Shown: positions 8,743 through 17,922 of the stretch, piece by piece | How positions within the stretch are numbered: position 1 is the stretch's first letter | Layout of the letters: every line of letters begins with the position of its first letter | DNA from: Terriglobia bacterium | Lineage (GTDB): Bacteria; Acidobacteriota; Terriglobia; Terriglobales; Acidobacteriaceae | Reading direction: 5' to 3' | Assembly: GCA_020072815.1 (NCBI GenBank) | Contig: JAIQGE010000016.1 | Location: forward strand, 1 to 64,000 | DNA: 64,000 nucleotides | Position numbers and translations under genes: made by a program | The notes under the pieces: generated by a model | Seen by the model: the letters and a program-made list of their open reading frames with translations, nothing else | Database searches by the model: none | What the model was told of the DNA's origin: nothing

Positions 8743-11277
8743 TCATTCACACCTTAACGCCACCATGGGATCAACTTTGAGTGCGCGGCGAGCGGGAATC
8801 AGGGCGGCGAGGCCGCCGGTGACGGCCAGCAGAACAAGGGCCCCCAGGTAGCTGAGAGGATCAAGGTTGCTTACGCCATAGAGTTCGCTGCGCAGGACCA
8901 GCGACAAGCCCGCGGCCAGCAAGGCGCCCAAAGCTGCTGCCAAGCCCAGCGGCCGCATCCAGCCAGCCAGCAAGGCGCCGATGAGGCTGGCCGGCGTTGC
9001 GCCCAGGGCCACACGGATGCCGATTTCGCGCGTGCGCTGGATTACGTTGTAAGACACGACACCGTACAATCCGACAACCGCCAGCACCAGGGCCAAAGCG
9101 CCCATAAACGAAATGATGCCGGCCATTTTCTGCGTGTCGCCCAGCTTTTCCCGGAAGGCCGCGGTCAAGGGCACAACGTCAGGGCTGAGCAGGGGATCAG
9201 CGGAGCGTGCCAGGTCCGCGAGCACGCCCGACATCTGCTCCGGCGGCGACGAAGTTCTCACCACCAGCACGCTGTAACCAAGACTATTGCTGCGCAACGG
9301 GAAATACGCTTCAGCGGCATTGCTGTCGCGCAGGGCCAAGGTGCGGGCATTGCGCGCCACGCCGATCACCGGCATCTTTTTCCCGGCGTACTCGCACTCC
9401 TGGCGCAAGGGATCCTTGCCTGGCCAGCGCTTTTGCGCGTAAGACTGGCTGACGATGGCCACGTCCTGATCGCTCTCCTGAAAACTGCGGCCGGCCAGCA
9501 GCGGGATGGAAAGCGACGCAAAGTAACCGGGAGTTATTTCGTACATATACACGCGGAAGGTGACCGGGCCGCGGACGGTCCCCGAGGTCTGCCGGTTTCC
9601 CAGCGGAGGGTTGTTGACCAGCGCGACGGCTTGCACTCCCGGGACCTGGGCCAGACGAGCGCGCATGTCATAGAAATATGCGCCGGCTCTTTCCTGGGTG
9701 TACGCGTGGGCGTCAAGGTGCGGGTTAATGGTGAGCGTATGGGTGTAGTCGAATCCTGGATCAACCGTCACGGCGCGATGAAGAGCGCGCAGCAACAGCC
9801 CGGCTACAATCAGCAGGACGCAACTGGCGGCAAACTGGGACGTCATGAAGATGGTCCGGACGCGAGAAGGCCGCTGCGAAGAGCGCAGAGCCTGCCGGGC
9901 CGAAGGCAAACCAAACAACACGCAGGCGAGAACGCCGACCCCAAGAGCAAACAGGGTGGTGCGCCAGTCGGGCGCCAAGGGTAAGACGCCGGGGCCACCC
10001 AGCCAAATCACCAGCGGCCGGGAGACCAGCCAACTCAGGAACAAACCGGCGGCAGCGCCGAGCAGAGCAAGCAAGAGGCTTTCCGTCATTAGCTGGCGGA
10101 GTATGCGGCCGCGACCAGCGCCCAAGGACAGGCGGATGAAGATTTCCCGCTCGCGCGCCATGACCCGGCTCAACACCAGGTTGCCCAGGTTGCCGCAAGC
10201 CGCAGCCAGCACCAACAGGACCAGGGCCGCGAAGATGCCGAAGATCGGCAGCATGCCGGCGTCGGCAGGATCCAGATGTACGGCATAACCGCCGGGCGCG
10301 GCCACAAGGCGTTCACCTTCCTGCAGGTCGCTGGGATGTTGCCGCACCAGTTCCTCGGCGAGAGGCTGCAATGAGGCTTCCGCCGCCTTAAAGCTGATGC
10401 CCGGCTTGACCCGGCCCCACATATGAACACCGGAGTTATTCGCGTCAAAGCTGGTGAGCATCTTACTTTCGGGAACGAAATACGGGATCTTATCGAGCAG
10501 AAGCCACACTGCGTCCATTTCACCGTGCTCGGGGTCGAGTCCCACGAAATCAAACGACGTGACGCCGATCACCGTGGCCGGATGCTGGTTGAGGCGGATG
10601 GTCCTGCCGATGACCGACGGATCGCCGCCGAACTGGCCCTGCCAAAAACGGTAGCCGAGCACAACAACCGGGGGCGCATCCGGCGCCTCATCACTCTTTG
10701 GGTCGAAGAGGCGGCCGTAGGAGGCGGCGGCCCCCAATTCAGTGAAGTAATTTCCCGTGACCAACCCGGCATGAATGTTCTGGCTGGTGGTCTGGGCAAA
10801 GGTCATGTTGCTGCTGCTCTGGGCCACCATGGCGGAGAGAGCCGTGCTGTGTTCCCCGTAAAAGACCGCCGCCGGATAAGCCACCTCGGTGGACGATCCC
10901 TGGAGAAAGCGCGTGGTCAACCGCATGATGGATTGAGGATCGCGCACCGGCAGCGGCTTGAAGAACATCACATCCACGATATTGAAGGCCGTAACGTTCA
11001 CGCCGATGCCCAGGGCCAGCACGGTGATCGCGGTAAACGCCAGTCCGGGCGACTTGCGCAGCAGGCGGGCGCCGAAACGCAGGTCCTGGAAGAGGCGGTC
11101 CAGCCAGCTCCAACCCCAGGCATCGCGGGATTGCTCGGCGAGGAGCGTGGGATTACCGAAGGCGTTGCGGTTTTCCGCACCCAGCATCTCGCGATGGGCG
11201 GCAATGTCGTGCTGGAGCTCGCGTTCCAGCTTATTGCGATTGAGCAGGTAATAAATGCGGCGGAAGAATTCGCGCAT
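8743..11277 (-). CDS. acidobacterial orphan ABC permease (MacB/FtsX type, ADOP)
   Basis: An 844-residue permease of the acidobacterial duplicated-orphan-permease type. It opens with the family's cytosolic segment (EFFRRIYYLLNRNKLERELQ... [14 protein letters not shown]), then a membrane helix near 85-110 (ALGIGVNVTAFNIV), a MacB-like periplasmic domain, three central helices, a second periplasmic domain with the FTSX-type C-terminal helices, and the terminal motif RTREIGIRVALGA then DPMVALRCE. There is no ATPase domain and no ATPase gene nearby, as is usual for this family; what it moves or transmits is unknown. It is the last gene of the padR operon, 18 bp after the frameshifted paralogue, with GGAG upstream of the ATG. 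Confidence 0.88.
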   Translation of the reverse strand: MREFFRRIYYLLNRNKLERELQHDIAAHREMLGAENRNAFGNPTLLAEQSRDAWGWSWLDRLFQDLRFGARLLRKSPGLAFTAITVLALGIGVNVTAFNIVDVMFFKPLPVRDPQSIMRLTTRFLQGSSTEVAYPAAVFYGEHSTALSAMVAQSSSNMTFAQTTSQNIHAGLVTGNYFTELGAAASYGRLFDPKSDEAPDAPPVVVLGYRFWQGQFGGDPSVIGRTIRLNQHPATVIGVTSFDFVGLDPEHGEMDAVWLLLDKIPYFVPESKMLTSFDANNSGVHMWGRVKPGISFKAAEASLQPLAEELVRQHPSDLQEGERLVAAPGGYAVHLDPADAGMLPIFGIFAALVLLVLAAACGNLGNLVLSRVMAREREIFIRLSLGAGRGRILRQLMTESLLLALLGAAAGLFLSWLVSRPLVIWLGGPGVLPLAPDWRTTLFALGVGVLACVLFGLPSARQALRSSQRPSRVRTIFMTSQFAASCVLLIVAGLLLRALHRAVTVDPGFDYTHTLTINPHLDAHAYTQERAGAYFYDMRARLAQVPGVQAVALVNNPPLGNRQTSGTVRGPVTFRVYMYEITPGYFASLSIPLLAGRSFQESDQDVAIVSQSYAQKRWPGKDPLRQECEYAGKKMPVIGVARNARTLALRDSNAAEAYFPLRSNSLGYSVLVVRTSSPPEQMSGVLADLARSADPLLSPDVVPLTAAFREKLGDTQKMAGIISFMGALALVLAVVGLYGVVSYNVIQRTREIGIRVALGATPASLIGALLAGWMRPLGLAAALGALLAAGLSLVLRSELYGVSNLDPLSYLGALVLLAVTGGLAALIPARRALKVDPMVALRCE

Positions 11278-11295
11278 TGATGTTTCTCCAAGACC

Positions 11296-13901
11296 TTACT
11301 CGGCCCGCAAGGCGATCAGCGGGTTCACGCGCGTCACGCGGCGCGCAGGCAGGTAACTGGCCACCAGAGCCACCGCCAGCAGCACCAGCGCCACGCCAAC
11401 AAACGTGACCGGGTCGGTGGGCGGCGTGTGGAACAGCAGTGTGCTCATCACGCGCGACGCCAGCAGAGCGCCCACGATGCCCGCACCCAGGCCGAGCAGA
11501 ATGACGCGCATGCTTTGCTTGACCACCATGGCCAGGACTTCGCCGCGCTGCGCGCCCAGCGCCAGGCGGATGCCGATTTCGCGCGTGCGCTGGCTGACCA
11601 GCAGAGCCGTAACGCCGCTCAGACCGGTGGCGGCGATGATCAGCGCCAGGGCGGCGAAGAGCGCCAGCAAAACGCTGGTGAGCCGCGTCGCCGCCAGGCT
11701 GTCACCGCGGAGTTCGTCCAGGGTCTTCACGTCACGGATGGGTTGATCAGGGTCCACGGAGAAAACCGCTTGCCGAAGCTGATTGGCGTAATTCATGGGA
11801 TCGCCGGCGGTCTTGACCAGGATGGTGGAAGCCATGGATTGCTGGGCCAGGGGCAGGTAGGCGGTGTCCACGGGGTCTTTATCGAGACCGTACTGCTTCA
11901 CGTCACCGACTACGCCCACGATGGTGGTCCACTTTTTGCCGCTGCTATCGCCGGTGATGCGCTTGTTGATGGGATCTTCGCCGGGGAAATAGTGCCGGGC
12001 GAAAGAGCGGCTGACGATGGCGACCTCGGCGGACTTCTCAGTATCCTGGTCGGTAAAGTACCGGCCGCTGAGCAGAGGCACGCCCAGCAGCTTGAATGTC
12101 GCCGGGGTGGCGATTTCAACGTTGGTTTGCGGCTTGGCTTGCTTGTTGTCCACCGGACGGCCTTCAATCTCAAAGATGATATTGGAAGGGCGTCCGGGCG
12201 CGAGCGGAGCGCCGCTGCTGATGGCCGTGGCCAGAATGCCGGGAGACGCATTGAGTTTCTGTGTCAGCTGGGTAAAGAAGCGACGGTAGTCCTGGTCAGT
12301 TCCATATTTGCTGAAATTGAGCGAGATATTGGCGGTGAGCACGTGGTCGCCGTTGAATCCGGCGTCAGTCTGCTGCAGCTTGATGAAGCTGCGGATCATC
12401 AGACCGGCGCCGATGAGCAGCATGAAGCTGATGGCCACCTGTCCCATGGCCAGCAGGTTGCGCACACGGTTGCCGTCAACGCGCACGGTCGCGGAGTTGC
12501 TGCCTTCCTTGAGCGAGTTCACCAGGCTGGCGCGCTGCGAGAACGCAGGCGCGGCGCCAAACACGATCCCCGTCAGGAGCGAGAGGCCCAGGGTAAAGAG
12601 CAACACCGTTGTACTGATTCTGACTTCCGCAGCGCGCGTGGTGAAGCGGGCGACAAAGCTGACCAGCAGCGTTAGGCATTGCGATGCAAGAAATAGTCCC
12701 AGCAGTCCGCCACCGAGACTGAGTAGCGTGCTTTCGGTGAGTAACTGGCGGATGAGGCGCGAGCGGCTGGCGCCGAGCGCGGCGCGGACCGCGAGTTCCT
12801 GCTCGCGACGCATCATGCGCGCCAGCGCCAGGTTGGCGACGTTGGCGCAAGCGATCAGCAGAACCAGCCCAGAAGCCCCGAGCAGAATGAGAAGCTTGGG
12901 CCGGACGTCCTGCGTGAGCTGCGCGTGCAGGCTGTCCATGGAGGCGGAGAAGCCGGCGTCTTTAGGGTAGCTGTCAGGAAAGGCCTGGGGAAAGCGCGCA
13001 GCGATGGTGGACACGTCGGTGATGCCGGACTGGACGGTCTCCCCGGGCTTGAGCCGGGCGAAGACGCGCATCATGTGATGGCTGCGCCCGGTCTTCATGT
13101 CATTGGACGAGCGGGCCGGACACGCGATGGTGGTCATGTACACGTCATTTTCGCGCGGGTATTGCGGCACCGGAGGCAGCACGCCAATCACGGTGTGCAC
13201 GCGGTCATTCATACGGAAGCGGCGGCCGACGATGTTGGGGTCGCCACCGTAGTGCTGCCGCCAGTATTCGTTGCTCAGGACCAGGACCGCTTCGGCGCCG
13301 GGCACATCGTCAGAGTCAGCAAAGAAACGGCCCATGAACGGGCGGATGCCCAAAAGATCAAAGAAATGCGCGGAGACAACACCCGTGCGGACCTCCGAGG
13401 GCTCGTGGCCGTCCAGCAGGATGAAGCTCATCTGGTGATATTCCTCCAGCTGGGCGAGGGAGCGCGATTGCTGGCGGTAGTCGGCGATTTCCTTGACGGA
13501 AAACCCGACGTTGTTGGCGCCAACTTTGGGGAACACCTGGCGCAATACCACCAATTGTTGGCCTTGCGCGTACGGCAGCGGCTTGAGGAGCACGCCGTAC
13601 ACCATGCTGAACAGCGCGGTGTTGCGCCAATGCCCAGACCAAGAGCGAGAATCGCCACCAGGGTGAAAGCGGGATTCTTCTTCAGGATGCGGAAGGCATA
13701 GCGGGCGTCCTGGAGGAGGCGCTCCAACCATCCCCAACCCCAGGCTTCGCGCGATTGCTCGGCCAGCAGCGTGGGGTTACCGAAGTCTTTGCGGTGCTCC
13801 GCGCCCAGCATCTCGCGATGGACGGCGATGTCCTGCTGGAGGTCATGCTCCAGCTTGCTGCGGTTCAGCAGAAAATAAATGCGGCGGAAGAATTCACCCA
13901 T
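11296..13901 (-). pseudogene. acidobacterial orphan ABC permease, interrupted by a frameshift
   Basis: A paralogue of the 8743-11277 permease, split over two frames. The first frame starts at ATG 13901 (GAGGAGG upstream) and encodes the family N-terminus ([20 protein letters not shown]) up to ALGLGIGA. The second frame carries on from [19 protein letters not shown] to the C-terminal RTREIGIRLALGA and NPLIALRAE. The switch is at about 13619-13626, where the coding strand reads GGCGCAACACC; one more A would restore the conserved GIGANTA. The rest of the gene, about 2.6 kb, is intact and not decayed, so this is either a very recent mutation or a base-calling error. Any N-terminus for the second part taken upstream of that point is out of frame. 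Confidence 0.85.
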
Positions 13902-13924
13902 AAGACCTCCTCAATGAAAACCAA

Positions 13925-14251
13925 TCAGGCCTTGGAGAGCACGGCCTGAATACCTTGCAGCACACGGTCAAAGTCCGTCATTTCGGATTGCAGTTGTTTG
14001 CGTCCGGCGGCCGTGAGCTTGTAAAAACGCACTTTGCGGTTGGTCTCAGAGACGCCCCACTCGGCCTGCACCCAGCCTTTGATCAACATGCGCTGGAGCG
14101 CGGGATAGAGAGAGCCTTCTTCCACCTGAAGCAGGTCATTGGAAAGCGTGTGGATGCGCTGGGCGATGGCGTAGCCATGCAGCGCGCCAGGCTGGAGCAC
14201 GCGCAGCACCAGCATGCCTAAGGTTCCGGGGATCATTTCATTCTTAGCCAT
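13925..14251 (-). CDS. PadR-family transcriptional regulator
   Basis: A 108-residue protein with the PadR winged helix: IPGTLGMLVLRVL, then HGYAIAQRI, then the recognition helix and wing region EEGSLYPALQRMLIKGWV and KVRFYKLTAAGRKQL. The short C-terminal helix fits the PadR-s2 subfamily, which dimerises and acts as a repressor. It is the first gene of an operon with two orphan permeases (24 bp to the next start), a pairing very common in Acidobacteriota, and very likely controls that operon. The 90 bp upstream holds a CCTAGA/CCTGTA arrangement resembling the sites at 15424-15459. Confidence 0.92.
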   Translation of the reverse strand: MAKNEMIPGTLGMLVLRVLQPGALHGYAIAQRIHTLSNDLLQVEEGSLYPALQRMLIKGWVQAEWGVSETNRKVRFYKLTAAGRKQLQSEMTDFDRVLQGIQAVLSKA

Positions 14252-14284
14252 AGTTTACCAAGACCTAGATTGTCTATGCCTGTA
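14248..14284. promoter_or_regulatory. degenerate CCTAGG-type repeat in the padR promoter
   Basis: CCATAG (14248), CCTAGA (14264) and CCTGTA (14279) are spaced 16 and 15 bp apart. The block from 14262 (GACCTAGATTGTCTATGCCT) is a close copy of 15437-15456 upstream of the GlxA-type gene. Because it overlaps the padR start region, it is a candidate autoregulatory site. Confidence 0.4.
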
Positions 14285-14341
14285 TGAGACTTGGCAAGAC
14301 AAATTTTGTGAGCAGCGAGCGAACAAATTTCTGCGCCATTT

Positions 14342-15340
14342 TCAAGCCCTAAGGCCTTCGGCAGCCGCCGCCGGAATCGCATGGATCTGGAAACGTTCCC
14401 GGTAGCTGCTGGGATTGGTGCCAAAGCGCCGTTCAAACGCCCGGCGGAAAGAATCCGCGCTGTGAAAGCCCACGGAGTCGGCGACTTGCTCGATGGAAGT
14501 GCTGCGCTGGGCGAGACGGCGGCGGGCTTCGTCGAGGCGCAGTCGCTTGACGAAGTCAGCGGGCGTGGCGCCAAAGACATCGCGAAAGCGCCGGCTGAAG
14601 TGCCGGGGACAAAGACAAGCCTTGCCGGCGAGCGCTTCCACGGAAAGGTCCGCCCGCAGGTTGCCGGCGATCCAGGGAACAAGCTCAGCCAGGCGGTCGT
14701 CTGAGCCGGTTTGGAACTGCAGCGGCTCAGAATATTGTTCCTGTCCGCCTTCGCGCTTGAGATAAACCACCAGTTCGCGGGCGACGGCCAACGCCACACG
14801 CCGTCCGTGGTCCTCTTCGATCAAGGCCAGGGCCAGGTCAATGCCCGCGGTGATGCCGGCGGAAGTGTAGAAAGATCCGTCTTTCAAGAAAATGGCGTTG
14901 GGCTCAACCCGCAGCAGAGGAAAACGGCGGGCCACGTCGTCAGCGAAGCGCCAATGCGTGGTGACGCGGCGTCCGTCCAGGAGGCCGGTGGGCGCCAAAG
15001 CGTAAATGCCGGTGCACACGGACGCGATGCGGCGAATACGGGGAGCGCGCGCGCTGATCCAGGCTGAGACTTGGGCATTAACGGCGGGTTTGCGCAGGCC
15101 GCGTCCCCCGCAGATGATGAGCGTGTCCAGCTCAGGCGCGCGGGCCAGTGTGCGATGCGGGGTGATGGTCATGCCGGCTTCGGTGACGAAAGGCTTGCCG
15201 GTCAGACCCAGGATGACGGTTTCATAGCAGGGGCGGAGTTTGCCGTCTTCGTCGCTGACCGCGCTGGCGAAGGCTTCCAGCGGTCCGGCGAGATCGAGTC
15301 CCGCAACATCATCAAAACCAAGAAGGCCGATGCGCTTCAT
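14342..15340 (-). CDS. GlxA-family transcriptional regulator (DJ-1/PfpI plus AraC domains)
   Basis: A 332-residue two-domain regulator. Residues about 1-185 form a DJ-1/PfpI-like domain with the nucleophile-elbow cysteine in ASVCTGIYALA (about residue 110). Residues about 220-320 are an AraC double helix-turn-helix (DLSVEALAGKACLCPRHFSRRF, then SIEQVADSVGFHSADSFRRAFERRFGTNPSSYR). Proteins of this layout are transcription factors in which the first domain senses or dimerises and does not usually act as an amidase. No target operon is adjacent. The upstream region contains an ATGT-N8-ACAT dyad and three phased CCTAGG sites. Confidence 0.9.
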   Translation of the reverse strand: MKRIGLLGFDDVAGLDLAGPLEAFASAVSDEDGKLRPCYETVILGLTGKPFVTEAGMTITPHRTLARAPELDTLIICGGRGLRKPAVNAQVSAWISARAPRIRRIASVCTGIYALAPTGLLDGRRVTTHWRFADDVARRFPLLRVEPNAIFLKDGSFYTSAGITAGIDLALALIEEDHGRRVALAVARELVVYLKREGGQEQYSEPLQFQTGSDDRLAELVPWIAGNLRADLSVEALAGKACLCPRHFSRRFRDVFGATPADFVKRLRLDEARRRLAQRSTSIEQVADSVGFHSADSFRRAFERRFGTNPSSYRERFQIHAIPAAAAEGLRA

Positions 15341-15380
15341 AATTCTTTCTTCCCTCTGAGTAAAGTACGCTTGCCGGGCG

Positions 15381-15396
15381 ATGTCTCAAATGACAT
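15381..15396. promoter_or_regulatory. PadR-box-like dyad (ATGT-N8-ACAT)
   Basis: The sequence is ATGT, eight bases, ACAT, with arms extended to ATGTC/GACAT (inner bases inverted). This is the known operator form for PadR of Gram-positive bacteria. On the minus strand it overlaps a TTGAGA -35-like hexamer (15384-15389) paired at 16 bp with TACTTT (15362-15367), the likely promoter of the GlxA-type gene. One such 8-base match is expected by chance about once per 65 kb. Confidence 0.4.
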
Positions 15397-15423
15397 AGAA
15401 CCGACATTTTAGGCTATGGAACC

Positions 15424-15459
15424 CCTAGGGCATAAAGACCTAGGCTGTCTATGCCTAGG
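15424..15459. promoter_or_regulatory. three CCTAGG palindromes at exact 15 bp spacing
   Basis: CCTAGG occurs at 15424, 15439 and 15454. The whole 36 bp block is also an imperfect dyad centred on the middle copy (CATAGAC on one side, CTTTATG on the other). A further perfect inverted repeat, GGTGAGAC and GTCTCACC, spans 15458-15501. The region lies between the GlxA-type gene and a rightward promoter at 15540-15568 and is likely a multi-site operator. Confidence 0.5.
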
Positions 15460-15539
15460 TGAGACGAGGAGAGCGGAAATTGGTGAGCAGGAGGTCTCAC
15501 CGCGGACGACCGGAAATGGGAAAGCGGTGGCCTTTTCGG

Positions 15540-15568
15540 TTGAATTTCGCCTCTGGTTGTGCTATGCT
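15540..15568 (+). promoter_or_regulatory. candidate promoter upstream of the M28 peptidase
   Basis: TTGAAT (15540-15545) and TATGCT (15563-15568) with a 17 bp spacer. It would start transcription near 15575 and give a leader of about 260 nt that crosses the repeat at 15640-15822. Confidence 0.4.
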
Positions 15569-15639
15569 AACGTGTTTATTTACAATGTTTTGGCGGACAT
15601 GCAGTCCTTGGCAGTCATCCCCGGAGATGGGACAGATTA

Positions 15640-15822
15640 CCGCCGGGGTGAGAATGGCGTTACGCTGGGGATATCGCCGGGGATGATTGGAGTTAAGTCC
15701 TTATTTTTCGGGGATGACCGGGGATGGGGGGCAGATCGCCGTGATCGCACGTGATCGCCGGCATCGCGCGTGATCGGAAAAACCAAGTATTCACCGCGAA
15801 GGACGCGAAGGCCGCAAAGAGG
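15640..15822. repeat. dispersed GATCGC-rich and CGCGAAGGACGCGAAGG repeats
   Basis: Positions 15660-15780 closely match 41148-41275: both carry ATCGCCGGGGATGA, a TTATTTTTCGGGGATGA-like piece, a G-run, and then clusters of GTGATCGC. Positions 15790-15822 carry CACCGCGAAGGACGCGAAGG, related to repeats at 17680-17871. No gene is seen; a longer reading of the peptidase start would translate the second repeat. Confidence 0.7.
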
Positions 15823-15835
15823 TAGTCTGTTGAAC

Positions 15836-17668
15836 ATGCATAGCAGAAAAAATACAAGGCTCGTTCGCCTGGCGCTGGCAGTCACGCTCCTCGGCGGCTC
15901 CCTTTTCGCCCAAACGCCGGTTGCCCAGACGCCGGTGGTCCAAAAGGACGCCCAGCGCTATCTGGATGACGTGAAAGCGCTCACCGCGCCGGAGATGGAA
16001 GGCCGCGGGGACGCCACCAAGGGAATCGCCCGCGCCGCGCACTTGATCGAGCAGCGCTACAAAAGCCTGGGACTGGAGCCGGCGGGCACGCAGGGCTATC
16101 GCCAGCCATTCACGGTCATCACCGGAGCCAAGCTCAAAGGCGACAATCATCTGCGGGTGCAAACCGCCGAAGGCAAGAGCGACTTGAAGCTGAGCATGGA
16201 TTTTGTGCCGATCAGCTTTTCGTCGTCGGGGAAGGCGAGCGGCGCGCTGGTGTTTGCCGGGTACGGCGCGTCGGCGACCGAGTTTAGCTATGACGACTAC
16301 GCGGGCATTGACGTGAAGGACAAGATCGTACTGGTGCTCAGTGGCGAGCCACCCAGTTTTTCCACCAAGGCCGGCAACGTGACACACCATTCGCAACTGG
16401 TGACCAAAGCCATCAACGCGCGCAACCACGGGGCGAAAGCCCTGGTGATGATTCACGGAAAACTGCTGCCGAAAGAAGAAGACATTTTGCAGCGCTTTGG
16501 GAGCGAGCCGGGGCCGACCGACGCAGGCATCCTGTTGCAGCAGGCAAAGAATGACGCGGCGGACAAGTGGTTTGTGAAAGCCGGCAAGACTCTGGCCGCA
16601 GTGCAGGAGCAGATCAACGGCGCGACCAAGCCGGCGTCGTTCGCGTTTCCCGATGACCTGCGGGTAACGGCCAGCGTGAGCATTGAGCACACGCACGCCA
16701 CGGTGAACAACGTGATCGCCTACCTGCCGGGCACGACGGACGAATACGTTATCCTGGGCGCGCATTACGACCACCTGGGCTACGGCGGCGAGCATTCGCT
16801 GGCGCCCGCGCTTACCGGGCAGGTCCATCCCGGCGCGGACGACAATGCTTCCGGCACGGCGGGCGTGCTGGAGCTGGCGCGGCATTTTGCGCCCGTGAAA
16901 GGCAAACTGCGCCGCGGGATACTGTTCATGAGCTTTGCCGGCGAAGAACTGGGGCTGCTGGGCTCAGAGGCCTGGGTGAAAGAACCCACCAAGCCGCTGG
17001 ACAAAGCCGTGGCCATGCTGAACATGGACATGATCGGACGCATCAAGGACGACAAGGTTTACATCGGCGGCGTGGGCACGGGCTCCACGTTCAAGAGTGC
17101 GCTGGAAAAGGAAGACAAGAAAGTCCCACTGAAGATTGAATATTCGCCGGGAGGCCCGGCATCGAGCGACCATACATCGTTTCTGGTGAAGAAGATTCCG
17201 TCGTTGTTCTTTTTCTCCGGGCTGCATGCGGATTATCACAAGCCTTCTGACACGTGGGAGAAGATCAATGCGGCGTCGGCGATAAAACTGCTGGAATTGG
17301 TGGCCGGCGTGGCGCAAGACCTGGACGCGGCCGCGGACCGCCCGGCGTTTCAAGCCGTGGTGGAAGAGAAGCCGCTCGGCGGCGTCAGCAGCGGCGGCGG
17401 ATACGGGCCGTACTTTGGCTCCATCCCCGACTTTGGCCAGGTGGAAACGGGAGTGAAGTTCTCCGACGTGCGCGCGGGTTCTCCGGCGGCCAAGGCGGGA
17501 TTGAAGGGCGGCGACATCATGATCCAGTTTGGCGACAAGCCGATCAAGAACCTGTACGACTTTACCGACGCGCTGCGGCGCAGCAAGATCGGCGACGTTG
17601 TGGACGTGACGGTGCTGCGCGACGGGAAGCCGTTGAAGGTTACGGTGACGCTGGAACAGAGAAGATAA
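15836..17668 (+). CDS. secreted M28 family aminopeptidase with PDZ domain
   Basis: A 610-residue protein with a signal peptide (LVRLALAVTLLGGSLFAQ). After an N-terminal lid and a PA-like insert (about residues 95-260), the M28 catalytic domain shows all zinc ligands and catalytic acids: AHYDHLG (about 308), GADDNASGT (about 333), the glutamates in EELGLLG (about 369), NMDMIGR (about 398) and the His in ADYHKPSDT (about 464). A C-terminal PDZ domain follows (AGSPAAKAGLKGGDIMIQFG, about 535-605). It should remove N-terminal residues from peptides in the periplasm or outside. I start at the ATG at 15836, since the 22 codons before it lie in a dispersed repeat. Confidence 0.9.
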   Translation: MHSRKNTRLVRLALAVTLLGGSLFAQTPVAQTPVVQKDAQRYLDDVKALTAPEMEGRGDATKGIARAAHLIEQRYKSLGLEPAGTQGYRQPFTVITGAKLKGDNHLRVQTAEGKSDLKLSMDFVPISFSSSGKASGALVFAGYGASATEFSYDDYAGIDVKDKIVLVLSGEPPSFSTKAGNVTHHSQLVTKAINARNHGAKALVMIHGKLLPKEEDILQRFGSEPGPTDAGILLQQAKNDAADKWFVKAGKTLAAVQEQINGATKPASFAFPDDLRVTASVSIEHTHATVNNVIAYLPGTTDEYVILGAHYDHLGYGGEHSLAPALTGQVHPGADDNASGTAGVLELARHFAPVKGKLRRGILFMSFAGEELGLLGSEAWVKEPTKPLDKAVAMLNMDMIGRIKDDKVYIGGVGTGSTFKSALEKEDKKVPLKIEYSPGGPASSDHTSFLVKKIPSLFFFSGLHADYHKPSDTWEKINAASAIKLLELVAGVAQDLDAAADRPAFQAVVEEKPLGGVSSGGGYGPYFGSIPDFGQVETGVKFSDVRAGSPAAKAGLKGGDIMIQFGDKPIKNLYDFTDALRRSKIGDVVDVTVLRDGKPLKVTVTLEQRR

Positions 17669-17679
17669 ACGCATGATTT

Positions 17680-17871
17680 ACCGCAAAGGTCGCGAAGGAC
17701 GCAAAGGGTGGTTGAGATTTTCCATGCGGCGATTTTCGATTCCTGCACGGCGAGCAGTCAAAGGCAGAGGATCAGTCTTCAAGCTTTCTTGCGAGCTTTG
17801 CGACCTTTGCGTGATTTGCGGTAAAGATGTTGCTCCCGAGATCCTTTGCGACCTTAGCGTCCTTTGCAGTG
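17680..17871. repeat. dispersed GCAAAGG/CGAAGG repeats in inverted arrangement
   Basis: ACCGCAAAGGTCGCGAAGG begins at 17680 and has inverted related copies at 17795-17824 and 17838-17871. The copies are about 75% alike over 27 bp and could form a long hairpin in the peptidase/propeller spacer. The same family occurs at 15790-15822. Confidence 0.7.
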
Positions 17872-17922
17872 AGATCGAGCTCTGGCGCGGCGTTTGTTAT
17901 GCTTAGTAGCTGATTTTTACTT

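Noticed and set aside
7836-8780. A 314-codon plus-strand frame opposite pyrH
   Set aside because: It is the antisense shadow of a certain gene, rich in His, Gly and Asp as such shadows are, with no domain.
11428-12675. A 415-codon plus-strand frame opposite the permease gene
   Set aside because: Low-complexity His/Gln/Arg composition and complete overlap with the permease coding strand.
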